A stretch of DNA of 33,377 bases, from contig VBAT01000037.1 in assembly GCA_005884665.1 (NCBI GenBank), positions 1-33,377 of the forward strand. The letters are read 5' to 3'. Position numbers and translations under genes: made by a program. Position 1 is the first letter of the stretch. Every line of letters begins with the position of its first letter. The notes beneath the pieces are model-generated. The model did no database searches. It was not told where the DNA came from and saw only the letters and a program-made list of their open reading frames with translations. Below are positions 7,632 through 14,409 of the stretch, one piece after another. This DNA comes from Bacteroidota bacterium (GTDB lineage Bacteria > Bacteroidota > Bacteroidia > Chitinophagales > Chitinophagaceae).

Positions 7632-8267
7632 ATGAAAAGAGCATTCGTAGCGCTGGCAGCTGTACTTATTGTTGCATCGGCCAGTTCCCAGGAAATACCC
7701 GAGCGTAAAACAGAACAGTCGAAACCAGTAATGAAGGAAAAGATCATTGACAAAAAAGAAAAGAATTCCCTGAACCTGACAGATGAGCAAAAAGTCAGGC
7801 TAAAAGCCATGAACCAGGAAATGCGCAAGAAGGTCGAAGAACTGAGGAAACAGGAGACCCTTACGCTGAAGGAGTACAGGGAGAAAACTGAAGCCCTCCA
7901 CAATGAGCACCGGGAGAAATTCCAGTCCATGCTGACAGAAGAACAAAGGTCCCAGTTAAAAAAAGACAGGGAAGCTTTCAAGGTAAAATCGAAAGCGATG
8001 AACGAAAAAAGGCTTGAGAAAATGAAGGAAAAATTGAGTCTGACCGATGAACAGGCGGCAAAAATGAAGGAGAACAGGAAGGCTCTTGATGAGAAGCTGA
8101 AAACCCTCGAGGAGAACAAGGCCCTGAGCGAGGAACAGAAACAACAGGAAAAGAGAGAACTTCTGAAAAAGCAGAAAGAGGCCACTAAATCATTGCTGAC
8201 AGAAGAGCAATTACAGAAATTGAAAGAAGGCCACCATCACAAAATGAAAAGAAGAGTCGTTATATAG
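7632..8267 (+). CDS. Exported Lys/Glu-rich protein with LTxEQ repeats (Spy-like)
   Basis: A 211-aa protein with a signal peptide ending at about SASSQ (residue 20). The mature chain is almost entirely helical and highly charged. It carries four LT-x-EQ-type motifs: LNLTDEQKVRLKAM, MLTEEQRSQLKK, LSLTDEQAAKMKE and LLTEEQLQKLKEG, each starting a helix. This is the pattern of LTXXQ/Spy and CpxP-type periplasmic proteins, which bind unfolded proteins or sense envelope stress. The chain is longer than Spy (about 140 aa), as though the motif had been duplicated. The start at 7632 is chosen because the signal peptide begins there. It has its own promoter and a strong terminator, so it is monocistronic. 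The stress role is inferred from the family. Confidence 0.6.
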   Translation: MKRAFVALAAVLIVASASSQEIPERKTEQSKPVMKEKIIDKKEKNSLNLTDEQKVRLKAMNQEMRKKVEELRKQETLTLKEYREKTEALHNEHREKFQSMLTEEQRSQLKKDREAFKVKSKAMNEKRLEKMKEKLSLTDEQAAKMKENRKALDEKLKTLEENKALSEEQKQQEKRELLKKQKEATKSLLTEEQLQKLKEGHHHKMKRRVVI

Positions 8268-8286
8268 CTATTATCTTATAAAATAC

Positions 8287-8321
8287 AGCCCTATTCCGCC
8301 TCAGGCGGGATGGGGCTTTTT
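8287..8321 (+). terminator. Strong intrinsic terminator
   Basis: AGCCCTATTCCGCC (8287-8300) pairs over 14 bp, with two G:U pairs, with GGCGGGATGGGGCT (8304-8317) across a TCA loop, followed directly by a T tract. It ends the Spy-like gene's transcript. Confidence 0.85.
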
Positions 8322-8323
8322 GT

Positions 8324-8331
8324 TACCTTTG
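8324..8331 (+). promoter_or_regulatory. -7 promoter box (TACCTTTG) for the rluB-like gene
   Basis: TACCTTTG fits TAnnTTTG, starts 2 bases after the preceding terminator and lies 38 bp before the ATG at 8370. Terminator and promoter are packed back to back. Confidence 0.5.
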
Positions 8332-8369
8332 CGGTTCACTACTGTTGTAAAACAGCATTAATACCACAC

Positions 8370-9314
8370 ATGAAAAAAAAATCCTCCAACAACTTCAGCA
8401 AATTCTCCGGCAAAAAAAGCAATGCCGCTATCAAAGAACAGTTCAAAAAAGAAAAAAGGGAATGGAAGAAAGAAAGAGAAGAATATTTTGAGAAAAAGAA
8501 AGCCGAAAGCCGGGAGCAGAAGGACACCTCAAAACAGACACCTGGCACCAGGCACCCGGTAGCCGTCATTGCGAGCGGAGCGAAGCAACAGGAAATGCCC
8601 TTAAATAAATTCATTGCCCACGCAGGTATTTGTGCCCGGAGAGACGCCGCTGAAATGGTGAAGAAAGGTCTGGTGAAAGTGAATAACCAACTGGTCACCG
8701 AACCGGGCCACAAAGTTTCAGCAAAAGATGAGATCCAGGTGAACGGTAAAAAGATTTTCCTGGCGAAGAACCTCGTTTATATCCTTATCAATAAGCCAAA
8801 GGACTATATCACTACCACCGATGATCCACAAAAAAGAAAAACAGTATTGGATCTCATTCAAAGGGCAACAAGAGAAAGAGTATACTCTGTTGGTCGCCTG
8901 GACAGGAATACCTCCGGCGTTTTATTGCTGACAAATGACGGCGATCTCTCACAAAAGCTTACTCATCCGAGCCATGAGGTGAAGAAGATCTACCAGGTGA
9001 CGCTCGACAAGCCTCTTGATAAAAAAGATTTTGACCAAATATTAAAAGGAATAACGCTGGAAGACGGGCCGGCGAGCGTAGATGTGCTTGCTTACCCAGA
9101 CCTGAAAGACAAAACGCAGATCGGGGTTGAAATACACAGCGGGCGTAACCGTATTGTGCGCCGCATCTTTGAACACCTGGGTTATGATGTCAAAAACCTC
9201 GACAGGGTCATGTTTGCCGGGCTGACCAAAAAAAATATTGAAAGGGGCAAATGGCGCTACCTGTCTGAAAAAGAGGTAAGGGATCTTAAGCATTTCGGCA
9301 AGGGCGCCCATTGA
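8370..9314 (+). CDS. RluB/RluE/RluF-family rRNA pseudouridine synthase with S4 domain
   Basis: A 314-aa enzyme converting uridine to pseudouridine in rRNA, probably the 23S-specific RluB type. Order of parts: a Lys/Glu-rich N-terminal tail (residues 1-60), an S4 RNA-binding domain (about 76-125, LNKFIAHAGICARRDAAEMV), and the catalytic domain with GRLDRNTSGVLLLT, where D178 is the catalytic Asp. KIYQVTLD and HSGRNRIVRRIFEHLGY are further RsuA/RluB-family motifs. The start at 8370 is preferred because the longer frame begins inside the upstream terminator. Part of the tail (residues 64-73) is encoded by a dispersed palindromic element (8564-8588). The RluA-type synthase follows 23 bp downstream, probably in the same operon. 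Confidence 0.85.
   Translation: MKKKSSNNFSKFSGKKSNAAIKEQFKKEKREWKKEREEYFEKKKAESREQKDTSKQTPGTRHPVAVIASGAKQQEMPLNKFIAHAGICARRDAAEMVKKGLVKVNNQLVTEPGHKVSAKDEIQVNGKKIFLAKNLVYILINKPKDYITTTDDPQKRKTVLDLIQRATRERVYSVGRLDRNTSGVLLLTNDGDLSQKLTHPSHEVKKIYQVTLDKPLDKKDFDQILKGITLEDGPASVDVLAYPDLKDKTQIGVEIHSGRNRIVRRIFEHLGYDVKNLDRVMFAGLTKKNIERGKWRYLSEKEVRDLKHFGKGAH
8564..8588. repeat. Dispersed palindromic element inside the rluB-like coding region
   Basis: The core GCGAGCGGAGCGAAGC, flanked by TT and AA, matches the widespread ATTGCGAGC-type palindromic repeat. It is in frame and encodes VIASGAKQ in the linker between tail and S4 domain. A short duplicated motif just upstream (GGCACC twice, 8544-8556) adds to the impression of inserted DNA. 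Confidence 0.55.
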
Positions 9315-9337
9315 TTATATTGATCGAATGATTTTCC

Positions 9338-10057
9338 ATGAAGCTTACTGACTACCTGGTTTTCGAAAACGATGATCTTATCGCCTTAAATAAACCATCT
9401 GGTTTGTTATCCATTCCTGACAGGGAGGGAAAAGAAATTTCATTAAAAGTTTTATTGCAGGAAAAGTATCCGCAGATATTCACTGTTCACCGGCTGGATA
9501 AAGACACCAGCGGCCTGATCGTTTTTGCCAAAAATGAAGAAACGCACAGGAATCTTTCCATGCAGTTCGCAGAAAGGCAAACTGAGAAGATCTACCTGGG
9601 ATTGGTGCTGGGGTCATTGATCGAAAAAAAAGGAACCGTTAATAAGCCGATAGCTGAAAACACCGTAAAAAAAGGAACGATGATCATTCACCAGCGCGGC
9701 AAAGAATCAGTAACGGATTATGAGGTGCTCGAAGATTTTGGTATCTATTCCTGGTTGCAATTTCGTATACACACCGGCCGCACGCACCAGATACGTGTGC
9801 ATATGAAAGATATTGGCCATCCCGTTGCGTGTGACGAACTGTACGGTGATGACAAGCCGATTCTTTTATCTTCTTTCAAATCCAAATTCAAGCTCTCGAA
9901 AAAAGAAGATGAGGAACGTCCGATCCTGAACCGGCTCGGGCTACATGCTTTTAAACTAAAGTTTAGAAATGAGGGTGAGCATTTTGAACTCGAAGCACCA
10001 ATCTCGAAAGATCTAAGGGCGACGATACAACAGTTGGAGAAAAGAAAGAAGAAATAA
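9338..10057 (+). CDS. RluA-family pseudouridine synthase without S4 domain
   Basis: A 239-aa RluA-family synthase acting on rRNA or tRNA. The catalytic Asp is D54 in VHRLDKDTSGLIVFAKN. Other family motifs are LIALNKPSGLLSIPD (15-29), KIYLGLVLG and the RNA-contact motif HTGRTHQIRVHMKDIGHPVACD. No S4 domain precedes the catalytic domain, which suits members such as RluA or TruC rather than RluC/RluD, but the exact target base cannot be read from sequence. An insertion-like charged stretch (about 180-200) follows GDDKPI. It is 23 bp downstream of the RluB-like gene, so the two modification enzymes are probably co-transcribed. Confidence 0.85.
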   Translation: MKLTDYLVFENDDLIALNKPSGLLSIPDREGKEISLKVLLQEKYPQIFTVHRLDKDTSGLIVFAKNEETHRNLSMQFAERQTEKIYLGLVLGSLIEKKGTVNKPIAENTVKKGTMIIHQRGKESVTDYEVLEDFGIYSWLQFRIHTGRTHQIRVHMKDIGHPVACDELYGDDKPILLSSFKSKFKLSKKEDEERPILNRLGLHAFKLKFRNEGEHFELEAPISKDLRATIQQLEKRKKK

Positions 10058-10197
10058 AGACTCCAATACCTGAGTTTTAAAATTTCATGACCGCTCAAGT
10101 CACACCAAAATGGGACCGTAAAAAACCAAAATTCCCGGTGTAAAACACCTGAAATCTCCACCGCCATTCTTTTGCTTTACCGGATATTCCTCAAGCT

Positions 10198-10644
10198 GTG
10201 GAATTAGATAGGTATTTAGTCATATCGGATGATCGCCATGAATCTTATCATTTCTTGAGTAAAGGTCCCAATGGAACAATCAAAAAAATGGTAGCTTATC
10301 AGGACGTCGGAGATAACATTTATAACCTTGCGTTTGGAGATTGGGATGAATATAAAAAAAGAATTAACGGTATGGCCAGAACCAATAATAGCGATCGCCA
10401 AAAAATTCTTCGCACAGTTGCATCGACCGTTATAGATTTCTTTAAACATCATCCAAAAGCCATTGTGTTTGCGAAGGGAAGCACTTCTGCAAGAACAAGA
10501 CTTTACCAAATAGGAATTGCAAATAACCTGAGGGAGATTATTCAATCATTTGAAATAGAAGGATTTTACAAATCGCATTGGGAACGATTTCAGAAAGGCA
10601 AAAATTACCAGGCCTTTTCACTAAAGACAAAACAAAAATTGTAA
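10198..10644 (+). CDS. DUF6934 family protein, possible toxin-antitoxin component
   Basis: A 148-aa cytosolic protein starting at GTG (10198); no ATG lies nearby in frame, and the first residues MELDRYLVISD fit the family N-terminus. The pattern YHFLSKGPNGTIKKMVAYQ, NIYNLAFGDWDE, NNSDRQKILRTVASTVIDFF, then FAKGSTSARTRLYQIGI and a final WERFQKGKNYQAF is that of DUF6934, a Bacteroidota family of unknown activity. The conserved GSTSARTRLYQ segment carries Arg and Ser residues that could be an active or binding site. It is followed 23 bp later by a 54-aa basic protein in the same direction, an arrangement like two-gene toxin-antitoxin modules. That role is an inference; no known toxin fold was recognised. 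Confidence 0.6.
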   Translation: MELDRYLVISDDRHESYHFLSKGPNGTIKKMVAYQDVGDNIYNLAFGDWDEYKKRINGMARTNNSDRQKILRTVASTVIDFFKHHPKAIVFAKGSTSARTRLYQIGIANNLREIIQSFEIEGFYKSHWERFQKGKNYQAFSLKTKQKL

Positions 10645-10667
10645 ATTTGGTACACAAAAAAAAGGAT

Positions 10668-10832
10668 ATGCCAGCAATACCTTCGAACAAATTCAAGTCC
10701 GATAACGTGGTGGTTGTAAAAAAAATGAAAGATTACAGCAAAGATCCTTTCTTTAGAAAAAAAGCTGAGGAAGCTATGACCTTCTTGAAAAAAAATGGGC
10801 TACCTGATTCCTTTAAAAAGAAAGGCAGCTAA
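10668..10832 (+). CDS. Small basic protein paired with the DUF6934 gene
   Basis: A 54-aa protein starting at ATG 10668, preceded by AAAGGAT, one of the few Shine-Dalgarno-like sequences in the window. A longer in-frame reading would overlap the preceding gene and is not favoured. The first part (MPAIPSNKFKSDNVVVVKKM) is followed by a predicted helix (DPFFRKKAEEAMTFLKKNGL) and a basic tail (KKKGS). No DNA-binding motif is certain. Size, charge and position suit the small partner of a two-gene module, either antitoxin or regulator. Confidence 0.55.
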   Translation: MPAIPSNKFKSDNVVVVKKMKDYSKDPFFRKKAEEAMTFLKKNGLPDSFKKKGS

Positions 10833-10863
10833 TTGAGGTGTTACCGGGGACGGTTCACACGAT

Positions 10864-12084
10864 TCAACTCTTTGCCAGCGCCTGCAGGATATCATCTAAT
10901 ATATCATCAGAATGCTCCAATCCCACAGAAATACGAATAAGACCTGGTGTGATACCCACCTCATTCCTCTCCTGCTCCGTCAGTTTGGAGTGAGTAGTAG
11001 ATGCAGGATGTGAAGCAATAGTGCGGCTATCGCCGAGGTTGCTGGTCATGGAGATCATCTTCAATGCATTCATAAATTTTCTTCCTGCGTCAACACCGCC
11101 TTTTATTTCAAAGGTTACCAATCCTCCGCCATTGCTCATTTGCTTTTTAGCAATCTTATATTGCGGATGAGTTTCAAGAAAAGGATATTTAACGCGGCTG
11201 ATCTTCGGATGTCCCTGCAGGCTTTTAGCTATTTTAAGTGCGTTCTCGGCATGCCTGTCCATTCTTACAAATAATGTCTCCAGGCTTTTGCTCAATACCC
11301 AGGCGTTGAAAGGACTTAATGAAGGACCCGTGTTTCGTATAAAGAGATACAAAGGCTGTATGAGATCTTTTTTGCCAACCACCACGCCACCCAATACCCT
11401 CCCCTGCCCATCGATAAACTTAGTAGCGGAATGTAAAACAAGATCAGCGCCGAATTGGATTGGCTGTTGTACAGCAGGCGTTGCAAAACAATTGTCAACA
11501 ACAAACATGATATTATTTTTTTTGCAAAGCTTTGCAACCAATTCAATATCGATGATATCCAGGCCGGGGTTACTGGGAGTTTCCAGGTAGAGCATTTTTG
11601 TGTTCGCTTTGATCAGGCCTTCGATATCTTCTGGCATGCTCATATTGAAATACGAACATTCAATTCCCCATTTTGGCAAATACTTGGTCAACATCGTATG
11701 CGTTGAACCAAATATCGCAGATGCAGAAATGATATGATCGCCTTTACTTAAAAAAGTCATGAAGGTTGAAAAGATGGCCGCCATTCCCGTGCTCGTAGCA
11801 ATTCCAGCTTCTGCACCTTCCAGGGCAACTATTTTATCGATGAATTCATCTACTGTAGGATTTGAAAACCGGGAATAAATATTTATGTCCAGTGTATCGT
11901 CTGCAAAGGCTGAAGCCATTTCCTCTGCTGAATCATAGGTAAAGCTGCTGGTAAGAAATAAGGGTGTGGCATGCTCCTTCTCTCCTGTTTTTGGTGTTTG
12001 GATACGAATAGTATCTTTTGTGATAAATAAACCACGAAGATACGATGCGCTGAACTCTTTTGAAGCGAGAATGATTAACGGCAA
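10864..12084 (-). CDS. metZ: O-succinylhomoserine sulfhydrylase-type PLP enzyme
   Basis: A 406-aa member of the Cys/Met-metabolism PLP family. The PLP lysine is K222 in LHSATKFIDGQGRVLGG; the GQGRVLGG extension is characteristic of MetZ, which joins O-succinyl- or O-acetylhomoserine with sulfide to make homocysteine. Other family motifs: NIYSRFSNPTVDEF (68-81), TSTGMAAIF (98-105), ETPSNPG (168-174) and the C-terminal LIRISVGLEHSDDILDD. Methionine gamma-lyase is a less likely alternative. The first 20 residues (MPLIILASKEFSASYLRGLF) precede the usual family start (ITKDTIRIQT), so the true start could be later. The upstream aldo/keto reductase ends 12 bp away, so the genes are probably co-transcribed. 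It links to sulfide assimilation. Confidence 0.82.
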   Translation of the reverse strand: MPLIILASKEFSASYLRGLFITKDTIRIQTPKTGEKEHATPLFLTSSFTYDSAEEMASAFADDTLDINIYSRFSNPTVDEFIDKIVALEGAEAGIATSTGMAAIFSTFMTFLSKGDHIISASAIFGSTHTMLTKYLPKWGIECSYFNMSMPEDIEGLIKANTKMLYLETPSNPGLDIIDIELVAKLCKKNNIMFVVDNCFATPAVQQPIQFGADLVLHSATKFIDGQGRVLGGVVVGKKDLIQPLYLFIRNTGPSLSPFNAWVLSKSLETLFVRMDRHAENALKIAKSLQGHPKISRVKYPFLETHPQYKIAKKQMSNGGGLVTFEIKGGVDAGRKFMNALKMISMTSNLGDSRTIASHPASTTHSKLTEQERNEVGITPGLIRISVGLEHSDDILDDILQALAKS

Positions 12085-12096
12085 ACACCTGTTCGT

Positions 12097-13017
12097 TCAA
12101 AGCGTCTTGTCTACATCATGATGCCCCATTTTCCCTTTTGAAGCGTGATAAAGATCATACCAATCCTGCCTGTCAAGATTTACGTCAAAGGCATTAATGA
12201 TATTTTTTATTCTTTGCTCGCTGACTGTGCCTATGAGAGGCAACGCACCCAGCTTGATCAACCAGGCCACCGCGATAGATTCGATATGGGCGTTATATTT
12301 TTTGCTTAGTTCCTCCAGCTTGTAGTGAACTCTTACTGCCAGCGGATCAGTTCCGTTCTCTATTCTTCCGCCGGCTAATGGCGCTGCTGCTAATGGACGC
12401 ATATAACGTTGCTTAATATAATCCAGTTGCCCATTGTCAAGCGCAGTCGTGTTTAAGATGTTTAATTCAATATAATTGGTAACGATAGGCACATGAAGGT
12501 ATGAAGCAAGCAACTGGTGTTGGAATACGGAAAAATTGGCGACTCCGATATTCCTGATTTTCCCCGAGCCTCTCAGTCTTTCCAACGTGAGCGCAGTTTC
12601 CTCGAGATCAGATAAAGGATCTAGCTGGTCAAGCAGGAAAATATCCACGTAATCTGTACGAAGTTTACGCAGTGAATTCTCAAGGCTTTCCGTAACGTGT
12701 TTGGCCGATGTGTCATAATTCTGCACCCGTATGTCAGGACGATTCACATGTGGTACATTGATGCCGCACTTGGTAAATAGTACAATGTCTTCACGCTTAA
12801 AAGAATTTTTCTTTAAGATATTTCCAAAAAATTCCTCGCACTGGTAACCTCCGTACACATCTGCATGATCAAAAGTGTTGATACCCTGCTCGAGACAATA
12901 ATTGACGATGCGCTCCATTGCCGCTGCCCCGGTAGCGCTGAAATCATCCCATCTCCAGAAACCGTAGATGGCCGGTGAAACTTTGGGACCTGAATCGCTT
13001 AAAAAGATTTTATCCAT
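12097..13017 (-). CDS. Aldo/keto reductase family protein (YdhF-like) lacking the catalytic His
   Basis: A 306-aa TIM-barrel protein. The start at 13017 (MDKIFLSDSGPKVSPAIYG) is preferred because a longer frame would overlap the neighbouring gene at 13050. Of the AKR catalytic tetrad, Asp (FDHADVYG, D50), Tyr (Y55) and Lys (FTKCG, K83) are present. The His is not: the strand that normally reads L-L-I-H-R-P-D-P-L is FLLDQLDPL here, with Asp at residue 130. The NADPH-binding region (IGTVSEQRIKNIINAF, near the C-terminus) is retained. It may be a reductase of changed specificity or rate, or a non-enzymatic relative, as with potassium-channel beta subunits. It is directly upstream of metZ. Confidence 0.78.
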   Translation of the reverse strand: MDKIFLSDSGPKVSPAIYGFWRWDDFSATGAAAMERIVNYCLEQGINTFDHADVYGGYQCEEFFGNILKKNSFKREDIVLFTKCGINVPHVNRPDIRVQNYDTSAKHVTESLENSLRKLRTDYVDIFLLDQLDPLSDLEETALTLERLRGSGKIRNIGVANFSVFQHQLLASYLHVPIVTNYIELNILNTTALDNGQLDYIKQRYMRPLAAAPLAGGRIENGTDPLAVRVHYKLEELSKKYNAHIESIAVAWLIKLGALPLIGTVSEQRIKNIINAFDVNLDRQDWYDLYHASKGKMGHHDVDKTL

Positions 13018-13049
13018 AGCCTGCCAATTGTTATGCAAATTAAACCCGT

Positions 13050-13493
13050 TTACTGGTTGGCTAAATTTATTTTTTCGGTCATTACGTCCCAATGGGCTAT
13101 CAACAATTCAAACCTGTGCTGCTCATCTTTTGCCAGCTTGTCAAGGTCTGGATAAAGCTGCTTCTTATAAGGGGTTGTCAGGTTGTCATCAAATGCCGCT
13201 TTAGCATCCTTAAAAACAATGATCACCCTGAAATCCCAGCGGGTATCCTCCCCACTATGCAATATCGGCTCTGCAGCTTCGACCGAAATAATATCGCCTT
13301 TTTCGATCGCTTTTTTCAGCAAAGGATAGTGATTTGTCTTCCATAAAGTGATAAATTCTTCGGCATAACCCCATTTGACTTTGTAATAATTTTCAACAGT
13401 GAAATGATCGGTCTTGCCCTGCGCCCGAACATTTATGGTTAAAAGGATAAACGCAGCAAAGAATATGATGCTGGTATACTTTTTTGTTTGCAT
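13050..13493 (-). CDS. Exported protein of unknown function, possibly a dimeric alpha/beta barrel
   Basis: A 147-aa protein with a signal peptide ending at NVRAQ (about residue 25). The mature part (FTVENYYKVKWGYAEEFITLWKTNHYPLL, later WDFRVIIVFKDAKAAFDDN) has the beta-alpha-beta pattern and the K-W-G-x-x-x-E/F wording seen in dimeric alpha/beta barrel (NIPSNAP/ABM-like) proteins, but no active-site residue can be named. It sits between the broken DUF2490 gene and the reductase, on the same strand, 32 bp from the latter. No promoter box is visible upstream. Confidence 0.5.
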   Translation of the reverse strand: MQTKKYTSIIFFAAFILLTINVRAQGKTDHFTVENYYKVKWGYAEEFITLWKTNHYPLLKKAIEKGDIISVEAAEPILHSGEDTRWDFRVIIVFKDAKAAFDDNLTTPYKKQLYPDLDKLAKDEQHRFELLIAHWDVMTEKINLANQ

Positions 13494-13546
13494 AAAACAT
13501 CTTTTAATAGTTAAAGTAAGGAAAGCCTGTCCAAACCAGGGCCTGT

Positions 13547-14296
13547 TTATTTGCGATCTCGTCTCAGGTCGAGGTTATGAAAATAATATACCCTTGCCAT
13601 ATGAATGCTCCTGTATTGATTACCAGCCGGCAGCTGCTGAAAAACATTCATATACCCAAATTGTACATTGTCGTGTGAGTTGACATGATAAGCAAACCCA
13701 AGGAAAAAACGGTTCTGGTCAAAATAATTGTTGACGATCTGTTTCCCGAAATTGATATGAATTTCATCATTCAACACAAACGAAAGGGTCTTGGACTGAA
13801 AAGCTCTTTTGCTCAGCGGAAATTGAGATAGAAAATTATAACGTAACCGGAAATTAAAGTTATAACCTTCAGCCAACTGGTCATTGCTGGCGATCTTCCT
13901 GCGGAACCGTTCTTCAAGCCTGAGCCATTGCATGAGCCTTAGTTTCGGCTACCGTGTATGCCATTGCAACTGTTGCCAGGGCCGATGCTCGGGTTGCGAA
14001 ATATTTTTGTGATTGTCCGCGGGAAAATGATTCACATAGGCATAACCAACCGTAACTTTTACTTCGTCCTTCAAATAATAAGTAAGTCCCAGGCGAATGA
14101 TGGACTGCGAGAAATTAGTAAAAAAATCTTCCTTGGTCCTGAGATGCAGGTCTGCCCATGCTCCCCATTTATTACTGAAACGGGTTTGGTTATTATAAGC
14201 TAACCAAACCTGCTGAATATGTTCCGTGTGTTTGGTTTGTGCACCCAGAACACTCGTGATGAATAAAAGTGATAATAATAATCCCGCCTGCTTCAT
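13547..14296 (-). pseudogene. DUF2490 family protein gene interrupted by an in-frame TAG
   Basis: A single frame encodes a signal peptide (MKQAGLLLSLLFITSVLGAQ, start at 14296), the DUF2490 N-terminal half (VWLAYNNQTRFSNKWGAW, LGLTYYLKDEVKVTVGYAYVN, SQPEHRPWQQLQWHTR), then TAG at 13949-13951, then the second half (PKLRLMQWLRLEERFRRK to LDLRRDRK) in the same frame. DUF2490 relatives have an aromatic residue, usually Tyr, between these segments, so one base change (TAT/TAC to TAG) explains the break. Intact, it would be a 249-aa outer-membrane beta-barrel-like protein. Either a recent nonsense mutation or a sequencing error; the rest of the gene shows no decay. Confidence 0.8.
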
Positions 14297-14409
14297 GTTC
14301 AAAAATAGTAAAGATGTTGACGCCCTGATCAGATTTGAAATAACGTAGAAGATGTTGCAGACCTTCACTTATTCCTCCCGACCACAGGGCTGATATTAGT
14401 TAATAAAGA

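Noticed and set aside
10837..10860. Terminator between the 54-aa gene and metZ
   Set aside because: GTGT-ACCG/CGGT-ACAC is an imperfect hairpin with no T tract on either strand.
13949..14368. A separate short DUF2490-type gene followed by a second gene at 13547-13933
   Set aside because: Both parts are in one frame and together make one family-length protein; the split is a single TAG.
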